Numbered from the stretch's first letter, positions 8,513 to 17,813 are shown. The stretch: 64,000 bases of DNA from Alistipes senegalensis JC50 (GCF_025145645.1 NZ_CP102252.1:1922001-1986000); one strand, 5' to 3'. Program-made: numbers and translations. The notes: a model not told the origin generated them from the letters alone.

Positions 8513-11115
8513 ATGAACCGGATTACAAAACTTTGTTTATTGTTGTCGGCACTGCTGGTCGGTAGTTTGTGCTTCCCGGCAGCGGCATCCGATTTTACGG
8601 TGCGTACTGTCGGGACTTTACCCCCCCCTCCATTCCAGACGGTGCTAAAAATCCCGGCGTGGCGGGCGCTTTCATCGGCGGGATCGGCGACCGGATCGTT
8701 TTGGCCGGCGGCTCGAACTTCGCTCAGGGCGCGCCCTGGAACGGCGATGCGAAGCAATTCGAAGATGCGATTTACTTGCTTACTCCCTCCGGAGGTACTT
8801 ATAAATGCGAATTGGTTGCCGATGCGAAATTGCCCGCAGGCATTGCCCACGGTTGTGCCGCGGTGGCTGGCCGTAGCCTCTACTGTTTTGGTGGGCTGAC
8901 TGCCGAAGGGGAGTCGCGCGCGGTCTATGTGCTGACGCTTGCCGGAAATTCGGTGTGTGTCGCTGCGGCGGGAGTGTTGCCGGAGGATTTCCGACCTGCG
9001 GCTGCGCTGGCTTATAAGGATGAGATTTACATTCATGGTGTGAAAGACGGTGCCAACGCTTTCTGGCGGTTCTCGCCCGTGAGCGGGAAATGGACCGAAC
9101 TCGCGGCGTGTCCCGGTGCGGTTCGTTCGGCAGGTCCTGCTTTTGTGGACCAGCACAACGGACGCGAAAATGCCATGTACTTGATCGGCGGTCGTCACGA
9201 AAAGGGCGGGGAATTGCAGTTGTATTCCGACGTTTGGGAGTATTTGCCGGTGCATGACAGGTGGCAGGCCAAGGGTGACGTGACGATCGGCGGCAAGCCG
9301 GTGGTGGTGATGTATGCCGCTGCGGTGCCTTACGGATCGGGTCATGTGCTGGTGTTCGGCGGTGACGACGGCCGGGAGTTGCAGCACCGTGCTGCGCTTG
9401 AACGGGCGATCGGCGGGGCGGCGACGTCTCAGGAAGCGGATAGTCTGCGCGGACAGCTGCGTGAAGCGTTCATGGGGCATGAAGGGTTTTCGAAAGAATT
9501 GCTGGCTTATCACGCCATTACCAATACATGGGTGTCGCTCGGTGAGGCTCAAACGGGCTTTCCGGCCGTATCGACGGCTGTGATTGCGGGCGGCGGAATC
9601 GTTATTCCGTCGGGCGAGATACGTCCCGGCGTGCGTACGCCCGACGTACAGATCGTGACGATTCACGAGCCGGTGGAGTTCGGCTGGGGCAACTATTCCG
9701 TAATTATTGCCTATCTGCTGGTTATGATGGGTATCGGCGTCTATTTCGTCCGCAAGAACAATACGACTGACCAGTTCTTCAAGGGCGGAGCGAAAATACC
9801 TTGGTGGGCGGCTGGTATCAGCATCTTTGCGACGGCACTTAGTGCGATCACTTTCATCTCGATCCCTGCGAAGGCCTACGGCGCCGACTGGGGCATGTTC
9901 ATGTTCAACATGACCATCCTGATGATCGTGCCGATCGTCATCCACTACTATCTGCCTTTCTTTCGTAAACTCAACGTGGCTTCGGCCTATCAGTATCTGG
10001 AGCAGCGGTTCAGTTCGTCGGTACGCTATCTGGCTTCGGTGTTCTTTTGTTTCTTCATGTTTGCCCGAATAGCTATCGTGCTCTTCCTGCCGTCGCTGGC
10101 GCTGAATGCGGTGACTGGAATTGACGTTTATGTCTGCATCTTGCTGATGGGGCTGGTGACCATCGCTTATTGTACGATGGGAGGCATCGAAGCAGTTGTC
10201 TGGGCCGATGTTGTGCAGAGTGTGATTCTCGTAGGCGGTGCGCTTGTGTCGCTTGTATTCCTGATCAGTGGCATAGAGGGCGGATTCTCAGGCATGATCG
10301 ATGTTGCCATGACCGACGACAAGTTCAATATTCTGAACTTCGCTTTCGACTTGACGCAGCCGGTCTTTTGGGTGACGTTGGTGGGTGGTCTGGCTAATCA
10401 GCTGTTGGCCTACACAAGCGATCAATCGGTGATCCAGCGCTACATTACGGTCAAGGATACGGCCGGAACGAAAAAGGGGTTGTGGCTCAACGGATTCCTG
10501 AGTATCCCGATTGCCGTGATCTTCTTCATGATCGGTACGGCGCTTTATGTTTTCTTCAAGCAGCAGCCCGAATTGCTAAGCATTGGGATGTCCAATACGG
10601 ACTCGATTTTCCCGCATTTCATCATGTGCCGTCTGCCGGTAGGTATTGCGGGGCTGCTGATTGCTGCGATCTTCTCGGCAGCTATGTCCACCCTTTCGGC
10701 TAATATCAACTCTACAGCGACGGTGCTGACAGAGGATTTCTACCGCCGCTTCCGAAAAGGTGCGACGGACAAACAGGCGATGGGCTTCGCTCGATTGTCG
10801 GGTATCGTCGTGGGTGGCTTGGGGTTGCTGATGGCCATCCTGCTCGCTACGTTCGACATTGCGTCGTTGTGGGATCAGTTCAACTTTTTTCTTGGCCTGC
10901 TGACCAGCGGTTTGGGCGGCTTGTTCATGATGGGTATCTTCACCGAGCGGATCGGCACGCGGAGCGCCTTTGCTGGATTTATCGGCAGTATCGTCATACT
11001 GCTGATCATCAATAGCTATTCGACTGTTTCGTTCCTGCTCTACGGATTTATCGGGTTGGCTTCGTGTTTCCTGATCGGTTATCTTTCAAGTTTTGTTTTC
11101 GGGCGCGGCAAATAA
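8513..11115 (+). CDS. Kelch-type mutarotase fused to sodium/solute symporter; frame interrupted at a C8 tract
   Basis: A composite reading frame. It starts at 8513 with a good signal peptide (MNRITKLCLLL...AAAS) and reaches a run of eight C at 8621-8628. After the run, the family sequence (IPDGAKNPGVAGAF) continues in another frame that stays open to 11115. One extra C, or two fewer, would join them. The N-terminal part (about 380 residues) is a six-bladed kelch propeller of the NanM/YjhT cyclically permuted mutarotase group (LAGGSNF, YCFGGLTAEGES, YLIGGRHEKGGE, VFGGDDG). From about residue 400 comes a symporter of the SSS family with some 13 membrane segments. The mutarotase would equilibrate sialic acid anomers in the periplasm and hand them to the transporter. 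It is upstream of the glycyl radical genes, overlapping the activase by one base (TAATG). The break may be a sequencing error, a pseudogene or a phase switch. Confidence 0.88.
8621..8628 (+). repeat. C8 homopolymer at the frame break
   Basis: Eight consecutive C residues directly after the signal-peptide coding segment. The upstream frame reads Pro codons then leaves the family sequence; the downstream frame regains it (SIPDG). A length of nine or six would restore one continuous protein. Confidence 0.9.
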
Positions 11116-12011
11116 TGGAAGGAACGATCACGACTATTCAGCGGATGTCCGTACACGATGGTACAGGTATTCGTTCCACACTCTTTTTGAAGGGGTGCGG
11201 TATGCGTTGCCGCTGGTGTCATAATCCGGAGACGTGGAGTGGCGGCGTGCAGTTGCAGCAGACGGCTGGGCGGTGTATCGGGTGCGGTTCGTGTCTGGAA
11301 GTGTGCTCATCGTCGGCTCTTAGCCTGACGGTGGAGGGTATCCGGATCGATCGCAGGAGCTGTACGGTTTGCGGCGATTGTGTCGGGGCTTGTCCTTCTG
11401 GGGCGTTGTCACTGGTCGGGGAGCGTATTGAAGCGCGCGAAGCTCTGCGGCGCGTGGCGCACGACTTGCCTTTCTTCCGACAGACGGGTGGTGGCGTGAC
11501 GGTTTCAGGCGGTGAGCCGCTGTTGCAACCGGAATTCGTGGCTGAGTTTTTTGCCTTGTGCCGGGAAGCGGGGATTTCGACGGCTGTCGAGAGCAATTTG
11601 CAGGTCGAATGGAAATGTGTGGAACAGTTGCTTCCGTTGGTAGACGAGTGGATGTGCGATTTCAAAATCTTTGATGGGGTGCTTCACCGCGAGATGACCG
11701 GTGTCGGTAATGAGCGAGTGCGGGAGAATCTTGACCGACTGATCGGGAGCGGTGCGAAAGTGGTCGTCCGCACGCCGGTCATACCCGGAGTGAACGACAA
11801 CGAGACTGAGATCGGAAATATCTGCCGCATGCTGCTGCCCTTCGAGGATCGGCTGCTGGGGTACGAATTGCTGCGTTTTCATACGCTAGGATTCGACAAA
11901 TTTGCGGCGTGCGGTATGAAAAATCCTTTGGCTGGGGCGCGCGAACTTTCGAAAGAGCGATTCGAGACACTACGGAGTTTTGCAAAATCAATACTTAAGA
12001 TAACGAAATGA
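11115..12011 (+). CDS. Glycyl radical enzyme activase (radical SAM, PflA-like)
   Basis: A 298-residue radical SAM protein that would generate the glycyl radical on the enzyme encoded next. I start it at the ATG at 11115, which overlaps the symporter stop by one base; a frame extension to 11064 lies inside the symporter gene. The radical SAM motif CGMRCRWC (Cys28, Cys32, Cys35) is at the N-terminus. It is followed by two ferredoxin-like 4Fe-4S clusters (CIGCGSCLEVC and CTVCGDCVGACP, about 55-100). This layout is found in activases of dehydratase/lyase-type glycyl radical enzymes but not in PflA itself, which lacks the extra clusters. GGEPLL (about 136) contacts SAM. Its stop overlaps the start of the enzyme gene (ATGA), which indicates translational coupling. 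Confidence 0.93.
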   Translation: MEGTITTIQRMSVHDGTGIRSTLFLKGCGMRCRWCHNPETWSGGVQLQQTAGRCIGCGSCLEVCSSSALSLTVEGIRIDRRSCTVCGDCVGACPSGALSLVGERIEAREALRRVAHDLPFFRQTGGGVTVSGGEPLLQPEFVAEFFALCREAGISTAVESNLQVEWKCVEQLLPLVDEWMCDFKIFDGVLHREMTGVGNERVRENLDRLIGSGAKVVVRTPVIPGVNDNETEIGNICRMLLPFEDRLLGYELLRFHTLGFDKFAACGMKNPLAGARELSKERFETLRSFAKSILKITK

Positions 12012-14167
12012 TGCTTATGGAAGCGCATGCGAATTACGACGGCGAACTTGCTCGGCTGAAAACGAGAAAGTTGCAGCAGACCCGGGAAAAGATTGAAAAA
12101 GAGGGCATTCTGGATGAGGATGACTACGGCAGGATCGTTCCGCAGGAAGGGGTGTGGCAGATTATTCCGAACCATGCGGACGGTTCATTCTACGGGTTCG
12201 ATGCATGGACCGAGAATTTTTGCAGCCTGATGGATGTCCATCAGGTCTACGTCGATCCCGACGATGCGCTGGCGGGACGCTGGTGTTACTTCATGTCGAA
12301 GATGCGCCCTAACAAGTGGAATCCGGACTATCCCTACGATCATCTGCACGAGCGGATCGAACGTTATGACATCATACACGGTATCGGCGACGACGCTCAC
12401 TTTGCTCCCGATTACGAGATGGGGCTTCGGTTGGGCTGGGGCGGATTGCTCGATAAGATCGCCCGCTATCGGGCGGATAACGGCGCACCGGAACAACAGC
12501 ACTTCTACGACCTGCACGAGCGGGCGATCCGGAGCATTCAGGGGTGGATACGCCGCCATATCGACGAAGCCCGGCGGCTGGCTGCCGAAGAGCGCGACGA
12601 ACGCCGCCGGCAAAACCTGTTGGAAATGGCCCGGACCAATGAAAACATCGTCGAGAGGGCGCCGCAGACTTTGCGGGAAGCCTGTCAGTGGATCGTGTGG
12701 TTCCATTTGGCGTCGCGGACTTACAATCGGGACGGTGCCGGTGGACAGATCGACGCCCTGCTGCGGCCGTTTTACGAGCGGGATATTGCGGAGGGGCGCA
12801 TCACCGACGCCGAGGCAGTCTACTATCTGGCCTGCTTGCTGATAAACGACCCTGTCTATTGGCAGCTGGGAGGACCCGATGCCGACGGGAAGGATCAGAC
12901 TTCGGCGATCTCGTTTCTGATTCTGGACGCGGCCTGCAAGGTCGATTCATCACTCAATATCACGATCCGCGTGCATGACGGTCTTGATCCGAAGTTGTTG
13001 CGTTATGGTGTCGAGTGTTTGGTGAAGTATCGCAACGGTTGGCCTCGTTTTTCGGGTGATAAGGCGTTGGTGGCCGGATTCATGCGCAACGGATTCGACG
13101 AACGGCTTGCGCGCCGGCGTATCGCCGTGGGGTGCAACTGGATGTCGCTGCCGGGACTGGAGTATACGATGAATGACTTGGTGAAAGTGAATCTGGCCAA
13201 AGTTTTTGAAGTGGCTTACGGCGAGTTGAAGGGAGATATCGGGCGGACTACGGAGAGGTTGTGGTATTCGTTCGCGTCGCATCTTCGGGAAGCGGTGCGG
13301 ACGGCGGCCGAGGGAATTCGCCATCACCTGAAATATCAGAAATTCAACGAGCCGGAGTTGTTGTTGAACCTGTTGAGCCACGGCCCGATCGAGAAAGGCT
13401 GCGATGTCTCGGACGGCGGTGCGGAATATTACAACCTTGCGATTGACGGCGCCGGACTGGCCGTGGTGGCCGATTCGTTCGCCGCGCTGGAACAACGTAT
13501 CGAGCGGGAAGACAGGCTGACGTGGCAGGAGATGGACCGGCTGCTCGACAGCGACTTCCAGTGTGAGGAGGGGCTGAAATACCGGACGTTGCTCGGTCGC
13601 AGCCAGCGTTACGGGCAGGCCGATTCGTTGGGCCGCAAGTGGGCGCTTGCCGTCCGCGACGAGTTCACGGCGGCTGTGCGGGGCGAGACCTCAGCCGATG
13701 GGCGTTACAAGTTCATTCCCGGCTTTTTTTCTTGGGCCAACACCGTTGGGTTCGGACTCCATGTGGGGGCGACTCCTAACGGCCGGCGGGCAGGAACGCC
13801 CATTTCGCACGGTGCTAACCCTTGTGCGGGTTTCGCGGTGGACGATGCGTCGCTTTCGCTGGCGACGGCTGTAGCCGAGATACAGCCCGGTTACGGAAAT
13901 ACAGCGCCGATGCAGTGGGAGCTTGATCCGTCTTTGGCCGGCGCGGGGTGTGTCGCATTGATCGAAGGGATCATCAAGGCGCATTTCGAGATGGGCGGCA
14001 CGCTCATCAACGCCAATATTATGGACCGCGAGACGATTCTCGCAGCGCATGCTGATCCGTCGAAGTATCCCGATCTGGTGGTGCGTGTAACGGGATTTAC
14101 GGCCTATTTCGCCATGCTGTCGCCCGAATTCCGGCAGCTGGTGGTGGACCGCGTACTGGAAAACTGA
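12008..14167 (+). CDS. Glycyl radical enzyme of unassigned substrate (pyruvate formate-lyase superfamily)
   Basis: A 719-residue cytoplasmic enzyme. The C-terminal radical motif is intact: RVTGFTAYF with Gly696, followed by the usual LSPEFRQ...V. The thiyl Cys is most likely Cys376 in AVGCNWMSLPG. Characterised dehydratase and C-N, C-S lyase members have Cys-X-Glu here (GCVE or GCIE), and pyruvate formate-lyase has two adjacent Cys; this protein has Cys-Asn-Trp, so it fits neither. At 719 residues it is also shorter than most (about 760-850). It follows an activase, a mutarotase-symporter fusion and a FadR regulator, and lies next to sialidases, so the substrate is probably an imported sialic acid-type sugar or its breakdown product. 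That is inference. It needs anaerobic conditions and activation by the upstream protein. Confidence 0.88.
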   Translation: MMLMEAHANYDGELARLKTRKLQQTREKIEKEGILDEDDYGRIVPQEGVWQIIPNHADGSFYGFDAWTENFCSLMDVHQVYVDPDDALAGRWCYFMSKMRPNKWNPDYPYDHLHERIERYDIIHGIGDDAHFAPDYEMGLRLGWGGLLDKIARYRADNGAPEQQHFYDLHERAIRSIQGWIRRHIDEARRLAAEERDERRRQNLLEMARTNENIVERAPQTLREACQWIVWFHLASRTYNRDGAGGQIDALLRPFYERDIAEGRITDAEAVYYLACLLINDPVYWQLGGPDADGKDQTSAISFLILDAACKVDSSLNITIRVHDGLDPKLLRYGVECLVKYRNGWPRFSGDKALVAGFMRNGFDERLARRRIAVGCNWMSLPGLEYTMNDLVKVNLAKVFEVAYGELKGDIGRTTERLWYSFASHLREAVRTAAEGIRHHLKYQKFNEPELLLNLLSHGPIEKGCDVSDGGAEYYNLAIDGAGLAVVADSFAALEQRIEREDRLTWQEMDRLLDSDFQCEEGLKYRTLLGRSQRYGQADSLGRKWALAVRDEFTAAVRGETSADGRYKFIPGFFSWANTVGFGLHVGATPNGRRAGTPISHGANPCAGFAVDDASLSLATAVAEIQPGYGNTAPMQWELDPSLAGAGCVALIEGIIKAHFEMGGTLINANIMDRETILAAHADPSKYPDLVVRVTGFTAYFAMLSPEFRQLVVDRVLEN

Positions 14168-14181
14168 ATTTCGGAACGATT

Positions 14182-15657
14182 ATGAAGCGGAAATACGGTT
14201 TGCTGGGCTTGCTGTTCGTATCGGGAGCCGACGTTGCAGCACGGAACAAGGTGTGTCCCAAAAACGTGTTGTTCATCGCCGTGGATGATATGAAGCCTGT
14301 ATTGGGCTGTTACGGCGATTCGGTGGTGCGGACGCCTCATATCGACGCGTTGGCGGCTGACGGGACAGTTTTCCGGCGTGCTTACTGCCAGCAGGCAGTA
14401 AGTGGCCCGACACGCGCGTCGCTGCTGACAGGGTTGCGACCCGAAGAGGTGGGTGTGACAGAACTCAATACATGGATGCGTGCTAAGCATCCGGATGTGG
14501 TGACTTTGCCGCAGGCTTTCCGCGAGGTGGGCTATGAAACGCAGGGTGTGGGTAAAATTTTCCATGGCACGAAAAACAGTCTGGACGAACGTTCGTGGAG
14601 CGAACGTCCGTCGTTGTACGAGTATTCGCGTAACGAGGAGTATCAGCTGGCGATCAATAAAACGGGAAAGAAAGCGCGGGCCGTGGAGTTTGCGGATGTG
14701 CCGGACAGTCTCTATTTCGACGTGAAGATCCGTAACGAGGCGCTCGTCCGGCTCGAAGAACTGAGCCGTTCGGACAAGCCGTTTTTCCTTGCTGTGGGTT
14801 TTTTGAAGCCTCATCTGCCCTTTTGCGCTCCCGAAAGATACCGGGAACTCTATGCCGGCCGGGATTTCGCTTTGGCGGACACACTTCGGGCGCGTCCCGA
14901 AAATGCGCCTGAGATCGCCTACCACAACAGCGAGGAATTGCGCGGATATACCGACATTCCGGACCTTATGCCGCTTTCTGCGGAACAGGAGGCGGAACTG
15001 CGCCGAGCCTATTACGCCTGCGTTTCGTTTACCGACGACAATATCGGGGCGATCTTGGATCGGCTGAAGGAGCTGGGGCTTTACGACGATACGCTGATCG
15101 TTCTCTGGGGCGATCACGGCTATCATCTGGGTGAACGGGAATTATGGTGCAAATCGACCGTTTATGAAGCTGCATGCCGCGCGCCGCTGGTGATAAAGCC
15201 ATCGGGACAGCCGCATCACCGGGAGGTGGAAGAGGTCGTGGAGTTTTTGGACGTCTATCCCACGCTGCTCGACTTATGTGGCATCAAGGACCGTTACGGT
15301 GTTTCGGGGCGAAGCCTGCGGCCGCTGCTCGAAGGGCGGAGCGTGCGCAAACGCTATGCCGTCAGTCAGTTTCAGCGTCCTTATCCGGCGCTCACGAGCC
15401 TTAAAAAGCGGCGTTACATGGGCTATACCGTTCGTGACCGAAGATGGACCTATACGGAGTGGGTCGATTTGAAGGGGTGCGTGGTGGAGTGTGAGCTATA
15501 CGACATGTCTTCGGGCGGATTGGAACGGCGGAATCTGGTCGGAGAACCTCGGCTCGGCTCCGTCGAACGGCGGATGTCACGGGCGCTGCACCGGGTGCTC
15601 AGGGTCCAGAAGGGGGTGACGGGCATTGCGGCCGGAGATTTCGGGAAGCAGAATTGA
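14182..15657 (+). CDS. Sulfatase, iduronate-2-sulfatase-like, Ser-type
   Basis: A 491-residue S1-family sulfatase, probably exported (hydrophobic N-terminus of about 20 residues). Metal ligands appear in FIAVDDMKP (Asp35, Asp36) and in WGDHGYHLGE (about 310-320). The nucleophile motif is SGPTR (Ser74-Arg78) followed by ASLLTG, so formylglycine would be made from Ser rather than Cys; this requires an anaerobic maturase encoded outside the window. The overall pattern (KPHLPFCAPERY, DNIGAILDRLKELGLYDDT) resembles iduronate-2-sulfatase-type enzymes, but subfamily does not fix the sugar. It starts 14 bp after the glycyl radical enzyme gene and so belongs to the same operon, where it may remove sulfate from a sialylated or sulfated host glycan. 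Confidence 0.9.
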   Translation: MKRKYGLLGLLFVSGADVAARNKVCPKNVLFIAVDDMKPVLGCYGDSVVRTPHIDALAADGTVFRRAYCQQAVSGPTRASLLTGLRPEEVGVTELNTWMRAKHPDVVTLPQAFREVGYETQGVGKIFHGTKNSLDERSWSERPSLYEYSRNEEYQLAINKTGKKARAVEFADVPDSLYFDVKIRNEALVRLEELSRSDKPFFLAVGFLKPHLPFCAPERYRELYAGRDFALADTLRARPENAPEIAYHNSEELRGYTDIPDLMPLSAEQEAELRRAYYACVSFTDDNIGAILDRLKELGLYDDTLIVLWGDHGYHLGERELWCKSTVYEAACRAPLVIKPSGQPHHREVEEVVEFLDVYPTLLDLCGIKDRYGVSGRSLRPLLEGRSVRKRYAVSQFQRPYPALTSLKKRRYMGYTVRDRRWTYTEWVDLKGCVVECELYDMSSGGLERRNLVGEPRLGSVERRMSRALHRVLRVQKGVTGIAAGDFGKQN

Positions 15658-15688
15658 TTAGATCGAATTTTTTTAATGGAGGATTTTT

Positions 15689-16759
15689 ATGAAGCGTTTT
15701 GTTTTTTCTTTGTTGGTGCTGCTTTTTTCTGTTGCAGGTACTTCGGCGCAGTTGAAATTCGTGGATGCCGAGCAGCTTGGGCTGGTCAATAAGCTCGGTC
15801 CGACGAAGAACCGCTACCATCGGGTCGATACGGATAAGTACGACCTTACGCAAACCGAAGCGAATCTGTTGCGCATGCCGGCTGGTATGGCGCTGGTGTT
15901 CCGCACCAATTCATCGCAGATCGTCGTGCGGACGCACTATCTGAATTACAGTATGGTCCGCTATAGTACGACGGGGGTTTCCCAGACCGGTTACGACCTC
16001 TATATTCGCAAGGACGGTGAATGGATGTATGCTGGGTCGAACGCGCCGAAGAATGAGGATGCGGAACTGGTGCTGGTGCGCAATATGGACGACAGCGAGA
16101 AGGAGTGCCTGCTCTATTTACCGCTTTTCAGCGAGTTGAAGCGTATTGAAATAGGAATCGACGAGGGTGCGGAGATAGAGGCTTCGGCCGATCCTTTCCG
16201 TCATCGGATCGTTATTTTCGGGTCGAGTTTCACACACGGCACGAGTACCGGGCGTCCGGGCATGTCTTATCCGATGATCATGCAGCGCAATACGGGGTTG
16301 CAGTTTATCAGTCTCGGTGTCTCCGGAAATTCGAAGCTCCAGCAATCCTTTGCCGCAATCATCGGCGACAGCGCTTGCGATGCGATCGTCGTGGATGCCT
16401 TCTCGAATCCGGGACCGGAGATGATCCGCGAACGGTTTCTGCCGTTCGTCGCGGCGATCCGGAAAGCGCATCCTGCCGTTCCGCTGATCTTCCTGCAAAC
16501 GATTTACCGCGAACGGGCCAATTTCGATCTCAAGGAACGGGCGCGTGAGGAAGAGAAGCGCCGGGCGGCCCGGGAGGTCTTCGAAAAGGCGGCCGAGATC
16601 TATGACGACATCTATTTTGTCGATGAACCGGATCTGACAGGAACCGATCATATCACCTCGCTTGACGGCACGCATCCCGATGATTTGGGATACTGGCGTT
16701 GGGCCAATGCCATTCAGCCGCGGATCGTGAAGATTCTGAAGAAATACGGGATTCGGTAA
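15689..16759 (+). CDS. SGNH/GDSL-type esterase with N-terminal GxDLY beta-sandwich
   Basis: A 356-residue secreted protein with a clear signal peptide (to about residue 20, GTSAQ). Residues 25-165 form a beta-rich domain that contains TGYDLYIRKDGEWMYAG, the hallmark of the GxDLY domain. Residues 170-355 are an SGNH hydrolase: IFGSSFTHGTS (nucleophile Ser), GVSGNSKL, an Asn-bearing block, and DGTHPDDLGYW with the Asp/His pair. It would remove an acyl group, most likely acetate, from a carbohydrate. It is the last gene of the operon and precedes a strong terminator. In this setting an O-acetylated sialic acid or an acetylated mucin sugar is a plausible substrate. Confidence 0.85.
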   Translation: MKRFVFSLLVLLFSVAGTSAQLKFVDAEQLGLVNKLGPTKNRYHRVDTDKYDLTQTEANLLRMPAGMALVFRTNSSQIVVRTHYLNYSMVRYSTTGVSQTGYDLYIRKDGEWMYAGSNAPKNEDAELVLVRNMDDSEKECLLYLPLFSELKRIEIGIDEGAEIEASADPFRHRIVIFGSSFTHGTSTGRPGMSYPMIMQRNTGLQFISLGVSGNSKLQQSFAAIIGDSACDAIVVDAFSNPGPEMIRERFLPFVAAIRKAHPAVPLIFLQTIYRERANFDLKERAREEEKRRAAREVFEKAAEIYDDIYFVDEPDLTGTDHITSLDGTHPDDLGYWRWANAIQPRIVKILKKYGIR

Positions 16760-16870
16760 CGGTTGGCCCTGTTTTGCGGAGTGTCTGCGAACGGGCGGTC
16801 CGCAATTCCAATGTAGCGCCGGGAGCGGATTCATGCGCCAGAGGATGGTGCCGGCAAGTTGGACGGATGA

Positions 16871-16903
16871 AAAAAGCGAACCTTCGTGCAGGTTCGCTTT
16901 TTT
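16871..16903. terminator. Bidirectional terminator between convergent operons
   Basis: A 13-base inverted repeat (AAAAAGCGAACCT / AGGTTCGCTTTTT) with a 6-base loop, A-tract on one side and T-tract on the other. It can end the plus-strand glycyl radical operon and the minus-strand lyase-regulator operon. Confidence 0.85.
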
Positions 16904-16934
16904 ATTGGGGCTGTGCCGGCCGCGGGGCCGGGAT

Positions 16935-17651
16935 TTATCGCTTATGGCGTTCGAGGTAGATCGTGTAGAGTCTGAAATGTTCGACGATAGCGTGTTTGTA
17001 ACCCTCCAAATCGCCTCGCTTGATGAATTCCAACAGGTGTCGGTGGGTTACCAGTTCGCTGTTTTCACTCAGTTCCCGCTCGATCGGCTCGAAAAAATCG
17101 CGGGACTGTTCCTTGACGAAATCCAGCACTGGGTAGATGATGTCCTGAAACTCCGAGATGATGCGGTTGCCCGTGATTTCATAGAGCTTCGTATGGAAAC
17201 GGTGCTCGCTGATGGGGGCGTATTTGTTGTTGCCGATCACCTGGCTCATCTCGACGATCTGTTCCAACTCTTCGATGTCCTGCGGGGTGAGATTGCTGAA
17301 AATGTTGTTGCTGATGCCGATTTCGAGCGCGATGCGGAATTCCAGAATGTCCCGCAGCGTCGATTCGTTCATCAACAGCGGATTGATGCAGCGCTTCATG
17401 CCGCCGAGCAGCGACGGTTCGCCCAGAATCATGCCTTTCTTGGTGCGTGAAACGATCATGCCGGTCATCTTGAAACGGCTCAGCGCTTCGCGCAGGACCG
17501 GACGCCCGACGCCCAGCGATGCTGCTAGTTCGATTTCGTTGGGAATGCTGCTGCCCGGGCGCAGGCCCTTCTCCTTGAAAAAACGGATCAGGCTCTCTTC
17601 GACGCTATCGACGAGCGTGGTGTTGCGGTTGTTCAGTTTCGGTCCTTCCAT
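16935..17651 (-). CDS. GntR family transcriptional regulator, FadR/FCD subfamily (second copy)
   Basis: A 238-residue regulator. The winged helix (about 12-75) has the FadR-type segment SIPNEIELAASLGVGRPVLREALSRFKMTGMI. The FCD effector domain (about 90-225) has the metal-type positions in EHRFHTKLYE and HRHLLEFIKRGD. It lies downstream of the N-acetylneuraminate lyase gene on the same strand and is clearly distinct from the first regulator at 7761-8486. A TGTCCTAC sequence (17711-17718) just upstream matches half of the operator found in both lyase promoters, so autoregulation is possible. Either of the two FadR proteins could act on those operators; the sequence does not decide. Confidence 0.9.
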   Translation of the reverse strand: MEGPKLNNRNTTLVDSVEESLIRFFKEKGLRPGSSIPNEIELAASLGVGRPVLREALSRFKMTGMIVSRTKKGMILGEPSLLGGMKRCINPLLMNESTLRDILEFRIALEIGISNNIFSNLTPQDIEELEQIVEMSQVIGNNKYAPISEHRFHTKLYEITGNRIISEFQDIIYPVLDFVKEQSRDFFEPIERELSENSELVTHRHLLEFIKRGDLEGYKHAIVEHFRLYTIYLERHKR

Positions 17652-17710
17652 CTGTATGTGGTTGTCATAAACATAATACGAATGTCATTGTTTTTTGCCG
17701 GGACGTTGGG

Positions 17711-17718
17711 TGTCCTAC
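17711..17718. promoter_or_regulatory. Possible half-operator upstream of the second GntR gene
   Basis: TGTCCTAC matches the core of the 15-base palindrome in the two lyase promoters (ATTTGTCCTACAAAT on the minus strand). The right half is not conserved here, so this is a weak call. Confidence 0.3.
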
Positions 17719-17768
17719 TGAAACAATTGCAGTTGTATGTTTTTATACGGAGCGGATGGGTATATTTT

Positions 17769-17813
17769 ATTCCGTTCCGGACCGACCGGAAGGATCGGCC
17801 GCCGGAACGGAAT
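17769..17813 (-). other. Long hairpin between nanA and the regulator gene
   Basis: Perfect 12-base arms (ATTCCGTTCCGG / CCGGAACGGAAT) enclose 21 bases that can pair further. It lies 45 bases after the nanA stop and 118 bases before the regulator start. There is no clear T-tract on the minus strand, so it may be an attenuator or an mRNA-stabilising stem rather than a full terminator. Confidence 0.6.

Noticed and set aside
8569..8899. Start of the mutarotase-symporter at 8569 in the downstream frame
   Set aside because: It would lack a signal peptide, and the first 17 residues resemble nothing in the family; the signal peptide lies in the other frame from 8513.
12008..14167. Pyruvate formate-lyase (pflB) as name for the glycyl radical enzyme
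   Set aside because: The adjacent Cys-Cys pair is absent and the activase has extra ferredoxin clusters, which PflA lacks.
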